Below the pieces are notes generated by a model that worked only from the letters and a program-made list of their open reading frames with translations, was not told the DNA's origin and searched no databases. A stretch of 63,109 nucleotides of DNA from Muribaculaceae bacterium. GTDB lineage: Bacteria > Bacteroidota > Bacteroidia > Bacteroidales > Muribaculaceae. How positions within the stretch are numbered: position 1 is the stretch's first letter; each line of letters begins with the position of its first letter. The position numbers and the translations under genes were made by a program. The stretch covers positions 1 through 63,109 of the forward strand of contig JAGCCU010000080.1 of the NCBI GenBank assembly GCA_017651515.1, written 5' to 3'. Below, in pieces: positions 53,492-63,015 of the stretch.

Positions 53492-54941
53492 AGGCGGCAA
53501 CCTTTTGCGCTCGGTAGATTGGTTTACCATAATACTTTACCTCATACTCATTGTGGCAGGTGCGGTGAGCATTTATGCAGCCACCTATAACTTTGACAAG
53601 TCGAGTAGCATGTTCGATTTCTCGGGTTTTTCCGGCAAGCAGTTCATTTGGGCAGGTCTGTCGTTCTTCATTGGCCTTTCTCTGTTGCTTATCGATAGGC
53701 GCATTTATGAGGCATATGCCTATCCCATCTATGCACTCATGATATTGCTGCTGATTGCTACAATTTTCATTGCGCCCGACATCAAGGGCTCGCGGTCTTG
53801 GCTCGTATTTGGTCCAGTAAGTCTGCAGCCGGCCGAGTTTGCCAAGTGTGCCACTGCGTTGGCATTGGCTAAACTTTTTGGTACTTACGGTTTCGCGCTT
53901 AACAACTGGCGCAGCTATGCCATAGCCGCGGCAATCATAGTGCTACCGATTCTGTGTATTATCATGGAAAAGGAGACCGGTTCTGCACTTGTATATACCT
54001 CGCTCATTTTTGTGCTTTATCGCGAGGGCATGAGCGGCTTCGTACTATTTGCCGCCTTATGTGCCATCACTTATTTCGTGTTGATACTCAAGTTTGCATC
54101 GGTAATGATAATGGGTATTCCGTTAGGAATATTCATCGTGTTCATCATCATCATGGCACTAACTGTGGGTATGTTGGCTTTCTATGTGCGCTCATTTATT
54201 CTCATGCGTAATGTGTTGTTGGGTTATCTGGGTGCCGGATTGGTGGCGGGTGTGCTGGCGTATTTCGGAATAGTGATTAATGGCTATGCGTTCTTCTTCA
54301 CGGTTATAGGCATTTCGTTGCTGTACCTGCTTTATGGTATGCTACATGATGATATGCGAAAGGTGCTGTTGACAATAGTTTTTGCTGTTGTTTCAATCGT
54401 ATTTATGTTTACTGTGAATGTCGCGTTCAACAACGTGCTTCAGCCTCACCAAAAGACTCGCATTCTCGTTACCCTAGGTATTGAGGATGACCCGCGTGGC
54501 GTGGGCTACAACGTAAACCAGAGCAAAATTGCCATCGGATCTGGTGGATTCTGGGGCAAAGGCTTCCTCAATGGTACTCAGACCAAGCTCAAGTATGTCC
54601 CTGAACAGCACACTGACTTTATTTTCTGCACCATCGGCGAAGAAGAGGGCTTTGTTGGCTCATCATTGGTATTGGTGGTGTTCCTTGCATTGATATTGCG
54701 CATCATCACCATTGCTGAGCGACAGCATACAACTTTTGCGCGTGTCTATGCCTATTGTGTGGCGAGTTACCTTATCTTCCACTTGTCGATTAACATTGGC
54801 ATGGTGCTAGGACTATGCCCTGTCATAGGAATCCCGTTACCGTTCTTCAGCTATGGTGGCTCGTCGCTGTGGGGCTTCACGTTCCTGCTTTTCATTCTTC
54901 TGCGCATCGATGCCGACCGCAAGGCCTATGGGTCGTGGTAA
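53466..54941 (+). CDS. rodA: RodA peptidoglycan glycosyltransferase (SEDS)
   Basis: A 491-aa SEDS protein, longer than the about 370 aa of E. coli RodA, with about ten membrane segments. SEDS signatures: GPVSLQPAEFAKCATALALA (about 117-136), YNVNQSKIAIGSGGFWGKGF, YVPEQHTDFIFCTIGEEEGF and GIPLPFFSYGGSSLW. The extra length lies in hydrophobic segments in the middle. Partner of PBP2, with which it is translationally coupled. Confidence 0.95.
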   Translation: MELQQQNNEGGNLLRSVDWFTIILYLILIVAGAVSIYAATYNFDKSSSMFDFSGFSGKQFIWAGLSFFIGLSLLLIDRRIYEAYAYPIYALMILLLIATIFIAPDIKGSRSWLVFGPVSLQPAEFAKCATALALAKLFGTYGFALNNWRSYAIAAAIIVLPILCIIMEKETGSALVYTSLIFVLYREGMSGFVLFAALCAITYFVLILKFASVMIMGIPLGIFIVFIIIMALTVGMLAFYVRSFILMRNVLLGYLGAGLVAGVLAYFGIVINGYAFFFTVIGISLLYLLYGMLHDDMRKVLLTIVFAVVSIVFMFTVNVAFNNVLQPHQKTRILVTLGIEDDPRGVGYNVNQSKIAIGSGGFWGKGFLNGTQTKLKYVPEQHTDFIFCTIGEEEGFVGSSLVLVVFLALILRIITIAERQHTTFARVYAYCVASYLIFHLSINIGMVLGLCPVIGIPLPFFSYGGSSLWGFTFLLFILLRIDADRKAYGSW

Positions 54942-54960
54942 CTAATTAATAAATGAAGCG

Positions 54961-55593
54961 ATGAAAAAGCTTATTATTACATATGCAGCAATAATGTTAG
55001 TTGCTTTATGTGGATGTGATGATTTTCGGGTTCCGGCATCACATGGTTACTGCGTGAAGTTGCAGCTTTGTGACAGTTTGCGGCATGACGGTGCATCGCT
55101 GTATGTGGTAAATGATGACTACAATAGACTGCAGCGTGGCGGTACTATGTATCTTGCTGAAGGCCGTTGTGAGTTCAATGGTCAGACATCGGGTGCGAGT
55201 GTGGCATTCATCAAGTTGGACTCATTGGATCGTCCGTTCTATTTCGTGTTGGAACCAGGAGTGACGACTATTAACATAGACTTGCGCAAATGGCGCATGA
55301 GCGGCGGTAAGGGTAATGGACGGTATATGTGGCTGCTGAATGAACGTCAGCGACTTATTGACGAGCGGAATCATAACCGTGATAATTATCTCAAGGCGGT
55401 TGCCGACACTATGCTAACTCTGCGTAAAGAACGCCAGGCGGTCGTGCGAGACAGTCTGCTTGCAGATTCGCTGCAACACCTATTGGTGCGATACATGAGT
55501 GGCGATGATGCCGTAGCACGCATCGTTCGTGAACGCTTCTTCAACGACCTTTCGGTAGAAAGCCGCACCAAGCTAAAGAACTCCAATAATTGA
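54961..55593 (+). CDS. DUF4369-like lipoprotein
   Basis: A 210-aa protein with a lipobox LCGC (modified Cys19). The beta-rich first half (LYVVNDDYNRLQRGGTMYLA, GQTSGASVAFIKL) resembles DUF4369 domains; the second half is a charged helix. It starts 20 nt after rodA, so it is probably the last gene of the cell-shape operon. The role is unknown. Confidence 0.7.
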   Translation: MKKLIITYAAIMLVALCGCDDFRVPASHGYCVKLQLCDSLRHDGASLYVVNDDYNRLQRGGTMYLAEGRCEFNGQTSGASVAFIKLDSLDRPFYFVLEPGVTTINIDLRKWRMSGGKGNGRYMWLLNERQRLIDERNHNRDNYLKAVADTMLTLRKERQAVVRDSLLADSLQHLLVRYMSGDDAVARIVRERFFNDLSVESRTKLKNSNN

Positions 55594-55603
55594 TGCTAAT
55601 AAA

Positions 55604-55633
55604 AAACGTCGCAGATTTTGCGGCGTTTCTTAT
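55604..55633. terminator. Bidirectional terminator between convergent genes
   Basis: AAACGTCGCA (55604-55613) pairs with TGCGGCGTTT (55619-55628), including one G-T pair, with A/T-rich flanks on both sides. It serves the mre operon and the DUF2400 gene. Confidence 0.75.
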
Positions 55634-55651
55634 TTATGATGTTGCAAATTG

Positions 55652-56401
55652 TCAGTTGGGGTTATTTACTCCATAGCCGAAGAGGGCGAAGTCGCCGCGC
55701 AGAGGGTCATCGGTGAATACTTCGGCCAATGCCTTTGAAAGCCGTATAGCGGCACTCATCGAAGCCGTCTTGCTGGTTAGCAGTCCTAGCCTACATGCCT
55801 GTGTGAGCACGTGTGTGTCGAGAGGCATGATTAACGTGCGTCGGTCGATGAAATGAGCCCACAGTCCTAAATCGACTGGAGAATTGTCTCGCACCATCCA
55901 TCTCATAAACATGCAGACACGCTTACAGGCTGATGTTGCATCCTTTGGCACGACTCCAGTGCTTCCATAACGAGCAAAGTTGTGACAGATACATTCGATT
56001 GCACTGAGAGTGTCGCTTGCATTAGTACGCACCATTTCGCCAAGCGAACCAAACTCTGCCATAATCTGCTGGTAGGCGTTTAGCAGTGTGTGCATATGGT
56101 GAAAAGTATAGAGGCGGTAGAAGCAACGGCTATCGTCGTCTGGGACGTGTCTGCGCCACTGCCCTGAACGTATCCATTGGTCAATGTCACCGTTAGCCTT
56201 AGTCAGCAACCATTGGATTTTTGGCAGGAACTGCTTGCGGCTGCCGTAACTCAAGCAGGAGGCGAGAAATGCCATCACCTCCTGATTAAGGTTGCCCTTC
56301 ACTTGATGCATGAACCACGATGGATCGCCATCAAGGAATTGGGCAGTTTCATATTTTTCGGCAAGCGTGATGAGTAGCTTGCGCGTTTCGTTGTCAATCA
56401 T
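55652..56401 (-). CDS. TIGR02757/DUF2400 family protein
   Basis: A 249-aa protein with family segments FLASCLSYGSRKQFLPKIQW, CMFMRWMVRDNSPVDLGLW and MPLDTHVLTQACRLGLL. The fold is predicted to resemble HhH-GPD DNA glycosylases, but activity is unproven. It begins directly after the fprA stop (TAA then ATG), so the two are co-transcribed. Confidence 0.85.
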   Translation of the reverse strand: MIDNETRKLLITLAEKYETAQFLDGDPSWFMHQVKGNLNQEVMAFLASCLSYGSRKQFLPKIQWLLTKANGDIDQWIRSGQWRRHVPDDDSRCFYRLYTFHHMHTLLNAYQQIMAEFGSLGEMVRTNASDTLSAIECICHNFARYGSTGVVPKDATSACKRVCMFMRWMVRDNSPVDLGLWAHFIDRRTLIMPLDTHVLTQACRLGLLTSKTASMSAAIRLSKALAEVFTDDPLRGDFALFGYGVNNPN

Positions 56402-57589
56402 TTATAGTTGTTTGGCTATTTCACGACCATATTCGGTACATTGTGCCAGTGCTTCTTGATCGGGCACCCAGAGCATCTTGAGTCCGTCACCCAGCACTTC
56501 GAGTCCTGCAGAGGTCAAATGCTCGTTGATTATCTTCACTGCGTCACCGCTCCATCCGTATGAACCAAATGCAGCTGCTTTCTTCTTTTTCAGTTTCAGT
56601 CCTTTGATCATCTCCAACAGTCCGGCCACGGCAAACGAAATGCCGTAGTTGATGGTCGGAGAGCCAATGAGTACGGCACGCGAGTGGAAAATCTCGGTCA
56701 GCACATCGTTTTTGTCTTCATGCGCTACGTTATATAGTTTAACAGTAGTATCGGGCAGAATTTCGCGAATTCCGTCGGCAATGGCCTGTGCCATCAGACG
56801 TGTCGATTGCCACATGGTGTCGTAGGCAATAGTCACCTGGTTCAGTTGGTATGCATCAGCCCACTGGAGATATTTCTCCACAATCTGTGTAGGGTTGTTC
56901 TTCCATATCACCCCATGGCTTGGGCAAATCATGTCGATGGTAAGGTTCATCGCAAGGATTTGCTGGACTTTTTTCGTCACCATCATGCTGTAAGTGTTCA
57001 GGATGTTTGCATAGTATTTTTCTGCTTCCTGCATGACCTCTACTTCGCACACGGCATCGTTGAATAGCGACTCGGTAGCGTAGTGCTGTCCGAAACCGTC
57101 GTTTGAGAACAGAATGTTCTCGCCGCTCATATAAGTGAACATCGTGTCGGGCCAGTGTAGCATGCTGGCTTCAATGAAGGTGAGGGTAGTATCGCCCAAT
57201 TCAAGGGTGTCGCCTGTCTTGACGTTGACGAAGTTCCAGTCCTGGTGGTAGTGCCCACGAATAATTGCCTCACCTTTCTTTGTGCAGTAGATGGGCACAT
57301 CAGGAATGTAACGCATGAGTTCGGGTAGCGCTCCGCTGTGGTCAACCTCATTGTGGTTCATGATTATGTAATCAATCTTGTTAAGGTCGATTTCCTGTGC
57401 GAGCCGAGTGACGAATTCCTTGTCGTATGGCAGCCATACGGTGTCGATAAGTGCGACTTTCTTGTCGCGAATCAAGTAAGAGTTATAACTTGAGCCGCGG
57501 TGTGTGGATAGTTCGTCGCCATGAAAAGAGGTCAGTTCCCAGTCAATCTTGCCGACCCAGTTGACGCGTGATGTGATTTTTTTTGCCAT
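56402..57589 (-). CDS. fprA: A-type flavoprotein (FprA-like flavodiiron protein)
   Basis: A 395-aa flavodiiron protein that reduces O2 or NO to protect an anaerobe. The metallo-beta-lactamase-like domain has MNHNEVDHSG (di-iron ligands H-x-E-x-D) near residue 80 and LHWPDTMFTYM further on. The C-terminal flavodoxin domain (about 250-395) has TIAYDTMWQSTRLMAQAIAD and FGSYGWSGDAVKII. No rubredoxin tail. It has its own full promoter. Confidence 0.93.
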   Translation of the reverse strand: MAKKITSRVNWVGKIDWELTSFHGDELSTHRGSSYNSYLIRDKKVALIDTVWLPYDKEFVTRLAQEIDLNKIDYIIMNHNEVDHSGALPELMRYIPDVPIYCTKKGEAIIRGHYHQDWNFVNVKTGDTLELGDTTLTFIEASMLHWPDTMFTYMSGENILFSNDGFGQHYATESLFNDAVCEVEVMQEAEKYYANILNTYSMMVTKKVQQILAMNLTIDMICPSHGVIWKNNPTQIVEKYLQWADAYQLNQVTIAYDTMWQSTRLMAQAIADGIREILPDTTVKLYNVAHEDKNDVLTEIFHSRAVLIGSPTINYGISFAVAGLLEMIKGLKLKKKKAAAFGSYGWSGDAVKIINEHLTSAGLEVLGDGLKMLWVPDQEALAQCTEYGREIAKQL

Positions 57590-57629
57590 TGGAAATATAG
57601 ATTAATTAGTTGGTCATTGTTTGTAGTGG

Positions 57630-57660
57630 CAAAGGTACGGCTTTTTTACAAAGTGGCAAA
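57630..57660 (-). promoter_or_regulatory. Promoter of fprA
   Basis: On the minus strand: TTTG (57660-57657), 19 nt, TACCTTTG (57637-57630). Expected start near 57623. Confidence 0.75.
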
Positions 57661-57705
57661 ATAAAGCCAAAAGTGAAGTTATTGAAATGTCAAAATCAGT
57701 ATTAT

Positions 57706-57736
57706 TTTGGAAAGTGAAATTTTGTTCATATATTTG
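57706..57736 (+). promoter_or_regulatory. Promoter of the 57766 BspA-like gene
   Basis: TTTG (57706-57709), 19 nt, TATATTTG (57729-57736), giving a short leader before the ATG at 57766. Confidence 0.7.
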
Positions 57737-57765
57737 CCGAGATTAAACTATTAAAATGAAGCATA

Positions 57766-59364
57766 ATGAAAGCGAGATTGAATTTTGCGTGTGTTGTTTT
57801 GTCTCTTGCAATGTGGTTGCCAGCATCGGCCTATGATTTTATGGTCGATGGAATAGCCTATAATGTCAATTCAGATGGCAAGACGGTTACTGTGACCTAT
57901 ACCGAGCGTCGTAAGTCAACAAACTATGACCAGATTACCGAAGCCATTATTCCATCAATGGTGGTAAATCCTGCGACAGGCGTGAGCTATACCGTGACCA
58001 CAATTGGCGAGAGCGCGTTCTACAGCAATAAAACGATAACAAAACTAGTCATTCCTCCCACAATAGTGACTATGGAGAAAGATGCTTTTGGTTCGTCTTT
58101 ATCTAAATCGTCGCTTTATATCAGTGACCTTGCAAAGTGGTGTGCCATTAATTTTGCAAATGCCACATCCAATCCCTTCTACAGTCAGATGCCGTTCTAC
58201 CTAAATGATGAGTTGGTGAATGACTTGATTATACCAAAGGGCGTTGCCGTCATGAACAGCTTTGCCTTTCATCGCTGCAAGAGTCTGAAGACATTGAAAA
58301 TCGAGGCCGATGTGCCGTCAATATCGCGTGATGCTTTCAGCAGTTGCAGCAACCTGACTACTGTGGAAATAACAGGAAATGTTTCGCGACTCGATTCGTC
58401 GGCATTTCATCTGTGCTCTAAAATGGCCAGCATCACACTGCCGGAATCAGTTGATACTATCGGCCCGGAGGCGTTTGCCAGCTGTTCAAGTCTTACCGAG
58501 TTTATCTGCCCACCGAATCTGCGTGGTATTTCTCGCGAAACCTTCAAGCAGTGCAGCAAGTTGCAGCGCATAGTGCTTGGCCCGAAAATTGAGAAAATAG
58601 GTCAGTCGGCGTTCCATCAGTGCAAGCAACTGACAGAGATTAATTTCCCTAATACGTTGTGTGCCATCGGCATCAATGCCTTCCAGAATTGCACTTCACT
58701 GGAAAACATTGACTTGCCAATTTTGTGCAGCGACATCCGCCACAATGCATTTGACAATACCAAGTGGTATGCCAACCAGCCTGAAGGCATTGTTTATGCG
58801 GGTTATGTGGCTTATGACTACAAGGGCGACATGCCGGCGAATTATCACTTGGTGCTTCGTGACAGCATCGTGGGTATAGCGCAATATGCGTTCTATAATC
58901 AGAAGAACCTTGAGAAGATAACCTTACCGTTCACGATGTTTGACCTGGGTGGCTGGTGTTTCAGCCAATGCAGCAATCTGAAAGAGGTACGATGTCGTAT
59001 GCATCATCCAATATTGACCCCCAGCCAGTATAATCTCTATGGCGCCTGGGCAGTGTTCCTGAACGTAAATCTGAGTAATGTGAAGCTGATAGTGCCTAAA
59101 GGCTGCAAACCATACTATACACAGACGTATGAGTGGAACCAGTTCGGAGAGATTGTAGAAGAGAGTTTCCCGGTGGGAGACGTTACAGGAGACATGCTGG
59201 TTGACGTAGAAGATGTCAATGCCCTTATAAATATAATTCTTAAGTTTAATACGGTAAACGACTATGCAGGAGAAGCTGATGTGAACAGCAGTGGCATAGT
59301 GGATGTCGTTGATGTCAATGGCGTGATTAACATCATATTGGGGCTCAACATCTTTGATCAGTAG
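57766..59364 (+). CDS. BspA-type leucine-rich-repeat protein with dockerin-type tail
   Basis: A 532-aa exported protein (signal KARLNFACVVLSLAMWLPASA). LRR_5-type repeats (FHQCKQLTEINFPNTLCAIG and similar) cover about 60-440. The end is a dockerin-type pair of Ca-binding repeats (GDVTGDMLVDVEDVNALINI; DVNSSGIVDVVDVNGVINII). This differs from the DUF285-type proteins at 16-23 kb but carries the same kind of tail, so all three may share a docking or export fate. Confidence 0.85.
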   Translation: MKARLNFACVVLSLAMWLPASAYDFMVDGIAYNVNSDGKTVTVTYTERRKSTNYDQITEAIIPSMVVNPATGVSYTVTTIGESAFYSNKTITKLVIPPTIVTMEKDAFGSSLSKSSLYISDLAKWCAINFANATSNPFYSQMPFYLNDELVNDLIIPKGVAVMNSFAFHRCKSLKTLKIEADVPSISRDAFSSCSNLTTVEITGNVSRLDSSAFHLCSKMASITLPESVDTIGPEAFASCSSLTEFICPPNLRGISRETFKQCSKLQRIVLGPKIEKIGQSAFHQCKQLTEINFPNTLCAIGINAFQNCTSLENIDLPILCSDIRHNAFDNTKWYANQPEGIVYAGYVAYDYKGDMPANYHLVLRDSIVGIAQYAFYNQKNLEKITLPFTMFDLGGWCFSQCSNLKEVRCRMHHPILTPSQYNLYGAWAVFLNVNLSNVKLIVPKGCKPYYTQTYEWNQFGEIVEESFPVGDVTGDMLVDVEDVNALINIILKFNTVNDYAGEADVNSSGIVDVVDVNGVINIILGLNIFDQ

Positions 59365-59446
59365 AGCTGTAGGTCTTCAGTTATCAGTATAAACGTCATC
59401 CTTAAACAGAAAGCTTAAGACCGAAAACTGATTACTGAAAACTATT

Positions 59447-60805
59447 CTAGCGTTCGTGGAATAGTTCTTTCTTGGCATCATACAGGTTATCTATGGTGAG
59501 AGTCTCTGTGGTGCCGTCGTTTTTGCGTGAAATGAACTTTATGTCCTCGGGAAGGAAATTAAAGATGACATTGTTGAAGACATCATTATTCTTAACCAAG
59601 GTTTCTGACATAGATATGGTTTTCAATGACGAACAGAAGTCGAAAATGCATATAGCCAAATGTTGCACCGAGTCGGGCAGTGAGACCTCTGTAATGTTTC
59701 GACACGAGTAGAAAGCACCTTTTTCGATGCTTTTGAGCTTGGTGCCAAAGTCAATGTTGGACACTCCAGTACTGTGAAAAGCAGATTCTCCTATTCTCTC
59801 CACAGCAGTCATTTTCAGGCCAGTGAGTTTGGAACAATCGTAGAAGGCGTAGGGCATGATTTCCTTTACCGAAGCAGGTACTACATAGTTGCCGCAGTCC
59901 TTGGTAGTAGGACAGATTATGAGTTGCTTCATGTCGTGGGAAAATAGGATGCCATCGACGCTGACGAGGGAGTTTTTGCCTGGTCGCACCGTGATGTTGT
60001 TGAGCTCTTTGCATGAAGAGAACGGGTTTCCATCAAGGTCGCTGAGCGTGCTGGGCAGTGTGATGCTCTCCAGTGTTTTGCAATAGTTGAAGGCATTATG
60101 TCCGAGGCTGGTCACGCCTTCGGGAATGTCCATGCTTGTAAGAGAATGGCAGCAGGAGAACGCATCGTGGCCTATCGATTTCAGCGAAGCGGGCAGCCCG
60201 ACGTGCTTAAGGTTGTCATTGTAGGCTAAAGCATATGGCTCGATTGCAGTCACTGCATTGGGCAGATCAATGCTTTCGAGCGACTTACATCCGCTTATAG
60301 CACTCATTCCGATACATGTTATTGTTTCCGGCAGGTTGATTTGCTTCAGGTTATCGCAGTGCTGGAACAACCGCTCCTCGATTTGGGTTATGGATTTTGG
60401 AATTGTGATGCTTGTCAGGCTTTTGCAGTCCTCTAAGGCAGCATAACCTAGGTGTGTGACTGTCTCAGGAATATCGATTTTGCTGAGTTTCTCGCAATTG
60501 GTGAATGCCCAGTTGCCGATGTCGGTGATGGTGTTGGGAATAACCACTTCTGTAATGTCCTTGCATCCGAAGAATCCCCAGCTGTCAATTGCTGTCACGG
60601 TATATATCTTTCCATCTAACTCAACCTTTTCGGGAATTACAAGTTTGTCCTTGGGCTTATTTTTGTCGCTGATTTTTAAAACTTTCACGGTGTTCTCACC
60701 GGTGATTTCGAATGTCATTCCCTTGTGTTTAGTCTTGCTACATGCGGTGAGACTGATTCCAAATGCCATTACAATCAGAATTAATAATACTTTATTATTT
60801 ATCAT
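59447..60805 (-). CDS. BspA-type leucine-rich-repeat lipoprotein
   Basis: A 452-aa lipoprotein (lipobox LTAC, Cys22). LRR_5 repeats such as FTNCEKLSKIDIPETVTHLG run through most of the protein with a period near 23 residues. No dockerin tail. It converges on the 57766 gene; 60824-61153 lies 18 nt upstream and is probably in the same transcript. Confidence 0.85.
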   Translation of the reverse strand: MINNKVLLILIVMAFGISLTACSKTKHKGMTFEITGENTVKVLKISDKNKPKDKLVIPEKVELDGKIYTVTAIDSWGFFGCKDITEVVIPNTITDIGNWAFTNCEKLSKIDIPETVTHLGYAALEDCKSLTSITIPKSITQIEERLFQHCDNLKQINLPETITCIGMSAISGCKSLESIDLPNAVTAIEPYALAYNDNLKHVGLPASLKSIGHDAFSCCHSLTSMDIPEGVTSLGHNAFNYCKTLESITLPSTLSDLDGNPFSSCKELNNITVRPGKNSLVSVDGILFSHDMKQLIICPTTKDCGNYVVPASVKEIMPYAFYDCSKLTGLKMTAVERIGESAFHSTGVSNIDFGTKLKSIEKGAFYSCRNITEVSLPDSVQHLAICIFDFCSSLKTISMSETLVKNNDVFNNVIFNFLPEDIKFISRKNDGTTETLTIDNLYDAKKELFHER

Positions 60806-60823
60806 AATGAGATTATTTGTTTG

Positions 60824-61153
60824 TTAATGGGGTCGTCTTGCATCGAGTATAGCTATTAGTTTGCTCTTTTTCCAAAGGGCGAGGTCGAGCTTGCTGCCGT
60901 TGCGGAACAGAATGTGGAAATTCAGTGCAAAGCCTTTATTGTATCCGGCAATGTCGGCAATATTGAAAAATTTGTAGAATGGCTGTGCATGATCTTTGAG
61001 CGTGAACTCGGTAGGAATCAAAAACACTTGAGTGTCGGTAATAAGCAGGTCGTACTCCCACATTTTCGTGAGGCTGATTTTCCAAGTGACGGTCATTTTC
61101 TCTTGTGGTACAATCTGCCGCCAGTCAAAGTTCGGGTTCAGGTCGTATAACAT
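60824..61153 (-). CDS. Small protein of unknown function, PH/GRAM-like
   Basis: A 109-aa cytoplasmic protein without signal peptide. The strand pattern (MTVTWKISLTKMWEYDLLIT, FKDH-like turn, FALNFHILFRNGSKLDLALW, then a terminal helix) is reminiscent of bacterial PH/GRAM domains; this is a guess from pattern only. It probably precedes the LRR lipoprotein in one transcript. Confidence 0.5.
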   Translation of the reverse strand: MLYDLNPNFDWRQIVPQEKMTVTWKISLTKMWEYDLLITDTQVFLIPTEFTLKDHAQPFYKFFNIADIAGYNKGFALNFHILFRNGSKLDLALWKKSKLIAILDARRPH

Positions 61154-61203
61154 AATGGATTAATTATTGGTTAGTAATAAGGCGAGTATTATTCTAATGC
61201 TTG

Positions 61204-61211
61204 CAAAAGTA
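61204..61211 (-). promoter_or_regulatory. -7 box upstream of the 61153 gene
   Basis: TACTTTTG on the minus strand, 51 nt before the ATG at 61153. The -33 element is unclear because the Dabb-gene terminator follows immediately. Confidence 0.45.
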
Positions 61212-61212
61212 T

Positions 61213-61258
61213 AAAAAAAACACAACAGTCACAATACCTTAAGGTTTTGTGCTGTTGT
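61213..61258 (-). terminator. Rho-independent terminator of the Dabb gene
   Basis: On the minus strand a stem ACAACAG + CACAA pairs with TTGTG + CTGTTGT (one bulged base), followed by eight T. It ends the transcript containing 61313-61606. Confidence 0.8.
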
Positions 61259-61312
61259 AATTATTTGAAAAGAAATTCTGAAATCTTCGAGAGCTCTTAG
61301 AGTTCGGAGATA

Positions 61313-61606
61313 TTATGCTTCATAGTCAACGCAGGCGCGGGCGGCCTTGTGGCCGGCAAGCAGTGCAGCGGCTGCTACGTGGGCCGGGTGCTTGGCGTAG
61401 ATGGCTACATCGGCCATGGTTGGCACGAAGGCGGTGAGCACTACATCCCACTGTTCATCGGGATTCTGGTTGATGCCCACTTCTATTGATTGCAGTACGT
61501 CAATCTGCTCGGGCAGTGCCTCGAGCGCAGCCTTGAATCGGCGAGCCACTTCAAGTCGTTCCTGAGGTGTGCCGGTTAGTTGAAAGGTTACGATGTGCTT
61601 TACCAT
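61313..61606 (-). CDS. Dabb-family (stress-responsive alpha/beta barrel) protein
   Basis: A 97-aa protein beginning MVKHIVTFQLTG, with EVGINQNPDEQWDVVLTAFV in the middle and a final helix with AIYAKHPAHVAAA; these match the ferredoxin-like Dabb fold. The usual activity is unknown or varied. It is followed by a strong terminator. Confidence 0.8.
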   Translation of the reverse strand: MVKHIVTFQLTGTPQERLEVARRFKAALEALPEQIDVLQSIEVGINQNPDEQWDVVLTAFVPTMADVAIYAKHPAHVAAAALLAGHKAARACVDYEA

Positions 61607-61686
61607 TAGTTAATAGAGAATTGTGATTGTTTTACAAAAAGTGCCGGGCAACGTGTGTCCGGCACTTGTATTGAACTCGTAATTGA

Positions 61687-62208
61687 TTACTCGGCTGCTG
61701 GAGCCTCTTCTTCCTTAGCGGGAGCTTCCTCAACCTTAGCGGGAGCCTCTTCCTTAGCGGGAGCATTCTCGGCTACTACCTCAAATGGAATCTCCACGTC
61801 AACTTCCTTGTGCAGGCGAATGGTTGCAACGTAGTTACCTACCTGCTTCACAGTCTCCTTAACAGAAATAATCTTGCGGTCAACCTTGTGGCCAAGAGCC
61901 TCGAGAGCCTCTGCAATCTGGATGTTGCCCACTGAACCGTAGATAGTACCGGTCTCGCTGACCTTTGCGGGAATAGTGAGAGAAACGCCCTGCAAAGTAG
62001 CAGCCGAAGCCTCAGCATCAGCTTTGATCTTTGCAATCTTGTGTGCGCGCTGCTTCAGATTCTCAGCAAGCACCTTCAGTGCCGATGGAGTGGCGAGAAT
62101 GGCCTTACCCGTTGGGATAAGGTAGTTACGGCCGTAACCATTCTTTACTTCAACAACGTCGTCCTTGTATCCAAGGTTGGCAACGTCTTCTTTCAATATA
62201 ATCTTCAT
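61687..62208 (-). CDS. rplI: 50S ribosomal protein L9 with acidic C-terminal extension
   Basis: A 173-aa L9. The N-terminal RNA-binding domain is conserved (MKIILKEDVANLGYKDDVVE; NGYGRNYLIPTGKA), followed by the linker helix and C-terminal domain. The last 30 residues are an Ala/Glu/Pro/Lys-rich repeat tail (KEEAPAKVEEAPAKEEEAPA). Third gene of the rpsF-rpsR-rplI operon. Confidence 0.97.
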   Translation of the reverse strand: MKIILKEDVANLGYKDDVVEVKNGYGRNYLIPTGKAILATPSALKVLAENLKQRAHKIAKIKADAEASAATLQGVSLTIPAKVSETGTIYGSVGNIQIAEALEALGHKVDRKIISVKETVKQVGNYVATIRLHKEVDVEIPFEVVAENAPAKEEAPAKVEEAPAKEEEAPAAE

Positions 62209-62246
62209 ATTGCTATTTCTCTTTAATAATTAATGTGTAAAGTGTA

Positions 62247-62516
62247 TTACTTCATCAAGTCGGCTACGTAGGGAAGCAAAGCAAGGTGGCGGGCACGCTT
62301 AACGGCCTGGGCCACGCGACGCTGGAACTTGAGAGAAGTGCCGGTGATGCGGCGGGGAAGAATCTTACCCTGCTCGTTGAGGAACTTCTTCAGGAACTCA
62401 GGATCCTTGTAGTCTATATACTTGATGCCACTTCTTTTGAAACGGCAATATTTCTTCTTCTTAGTGTCAACTGACAGCGGAGTGAGATAACGGATTTCAC
62501 TTTGTGCTTGTGCCAT
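62247..62516 (-). CDS. rpsR: 30S ribosomal protein S18
   Basis: An 89-aa S18 with [40 protein letters not shown] and [10 protein letters not shown]. Middle gene of the operon; it binds with S6 to the 30S platform. Confidence 0.98.
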   Translation of the reverse strand: MAQAQSEIRYLTPLSVDTKKKKYCRFKRSGIKYIDYKDPEFLKKFLNEQGKILPRRITGTSLKFQRRVAQAVKRARHLALLPYVADLMK

Positions 62517-62538
62517 AATAATTTCCTCCTTTAATTGA

Positions 62539-62934
62539 TTAAGCGTTAGTGTTTTCTTCTACTGCAGGAGCCTCTTCCACAACTGCGGGAGCTTCTTCCT
62601 TGGCAGCCTTCTTAAGGTTACGGCGCTTGACAGCATACTCGGCAGCATACTTGTCGAGGCGGAAGGTCAAGAAGCGCAGAACTTTCTCGTCGCGGCGGTA
62701 AGCTGTTTCGAGCTTGTTAACGATGGTGGGCTCACCATCAAACTCAATAAGTGTATAAAATCCGGTAGTTTTCTTCTGGATGGGGTAAGCAAGCTTGCGA
62801 AGGCCCCAGTTTTCCTCGTTAACGATGGTGGCATCGTTATCGGTGAGGATACCTTTGAATTTTTCTACCGCTTCCTTCATCTGAGCATCAGACAAAACGG
62901 GAGTTAAAATGAAAACGGTTTCGTAGTGATTCAT
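62539..62934 (-). CDS. rpsF: 30S ribosomal protein S6
   Basis: A 131-aa S6 with [36 protein letters not shown] and [15 protein letters not shown]. The C-terminal 30 residues are an Ala/Glu-rich extension similar to that of L9. First gene of the rpsF-rpsR-rplI operon, driven by the promoter in the adjacent direct repeat. Confidence 0.98.
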   Translation of the reverse strand: MNHYETVFILTPVLSDAQMKEAVEKFKGILTDNDATIVNEENWGLRKLAYPIQKKTTGFYTLIEFDGEPTIVNKLETAYRRDEKVLRFLTFRLDKYAAEYAVKRRNLKKAAKEEAPAVVEEAPAVEENTNA

Positions 62935-62983
62935 AAAACGTTAAAAATTAGTGTATTAATAAAATTTGCTCACAAAAGCGCGG

Positions 62984-63015
62984 CAAAGTTACGAATAAGT
63001 GAGCGAAAATGCAAA
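62984..63015 (-). promoter_or_regulatory. Promoter of the rpsF operon
   Basis: On the minus strand TTTG (63015-63012), 20 nt, TAACTTTG (62991-62984). Expected start near 62977, leader about 43 nt. The -33 box lies in the palindrome TGCAAA-TTAT-TTTGCA (63010-63025). Confidence 0.8.
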
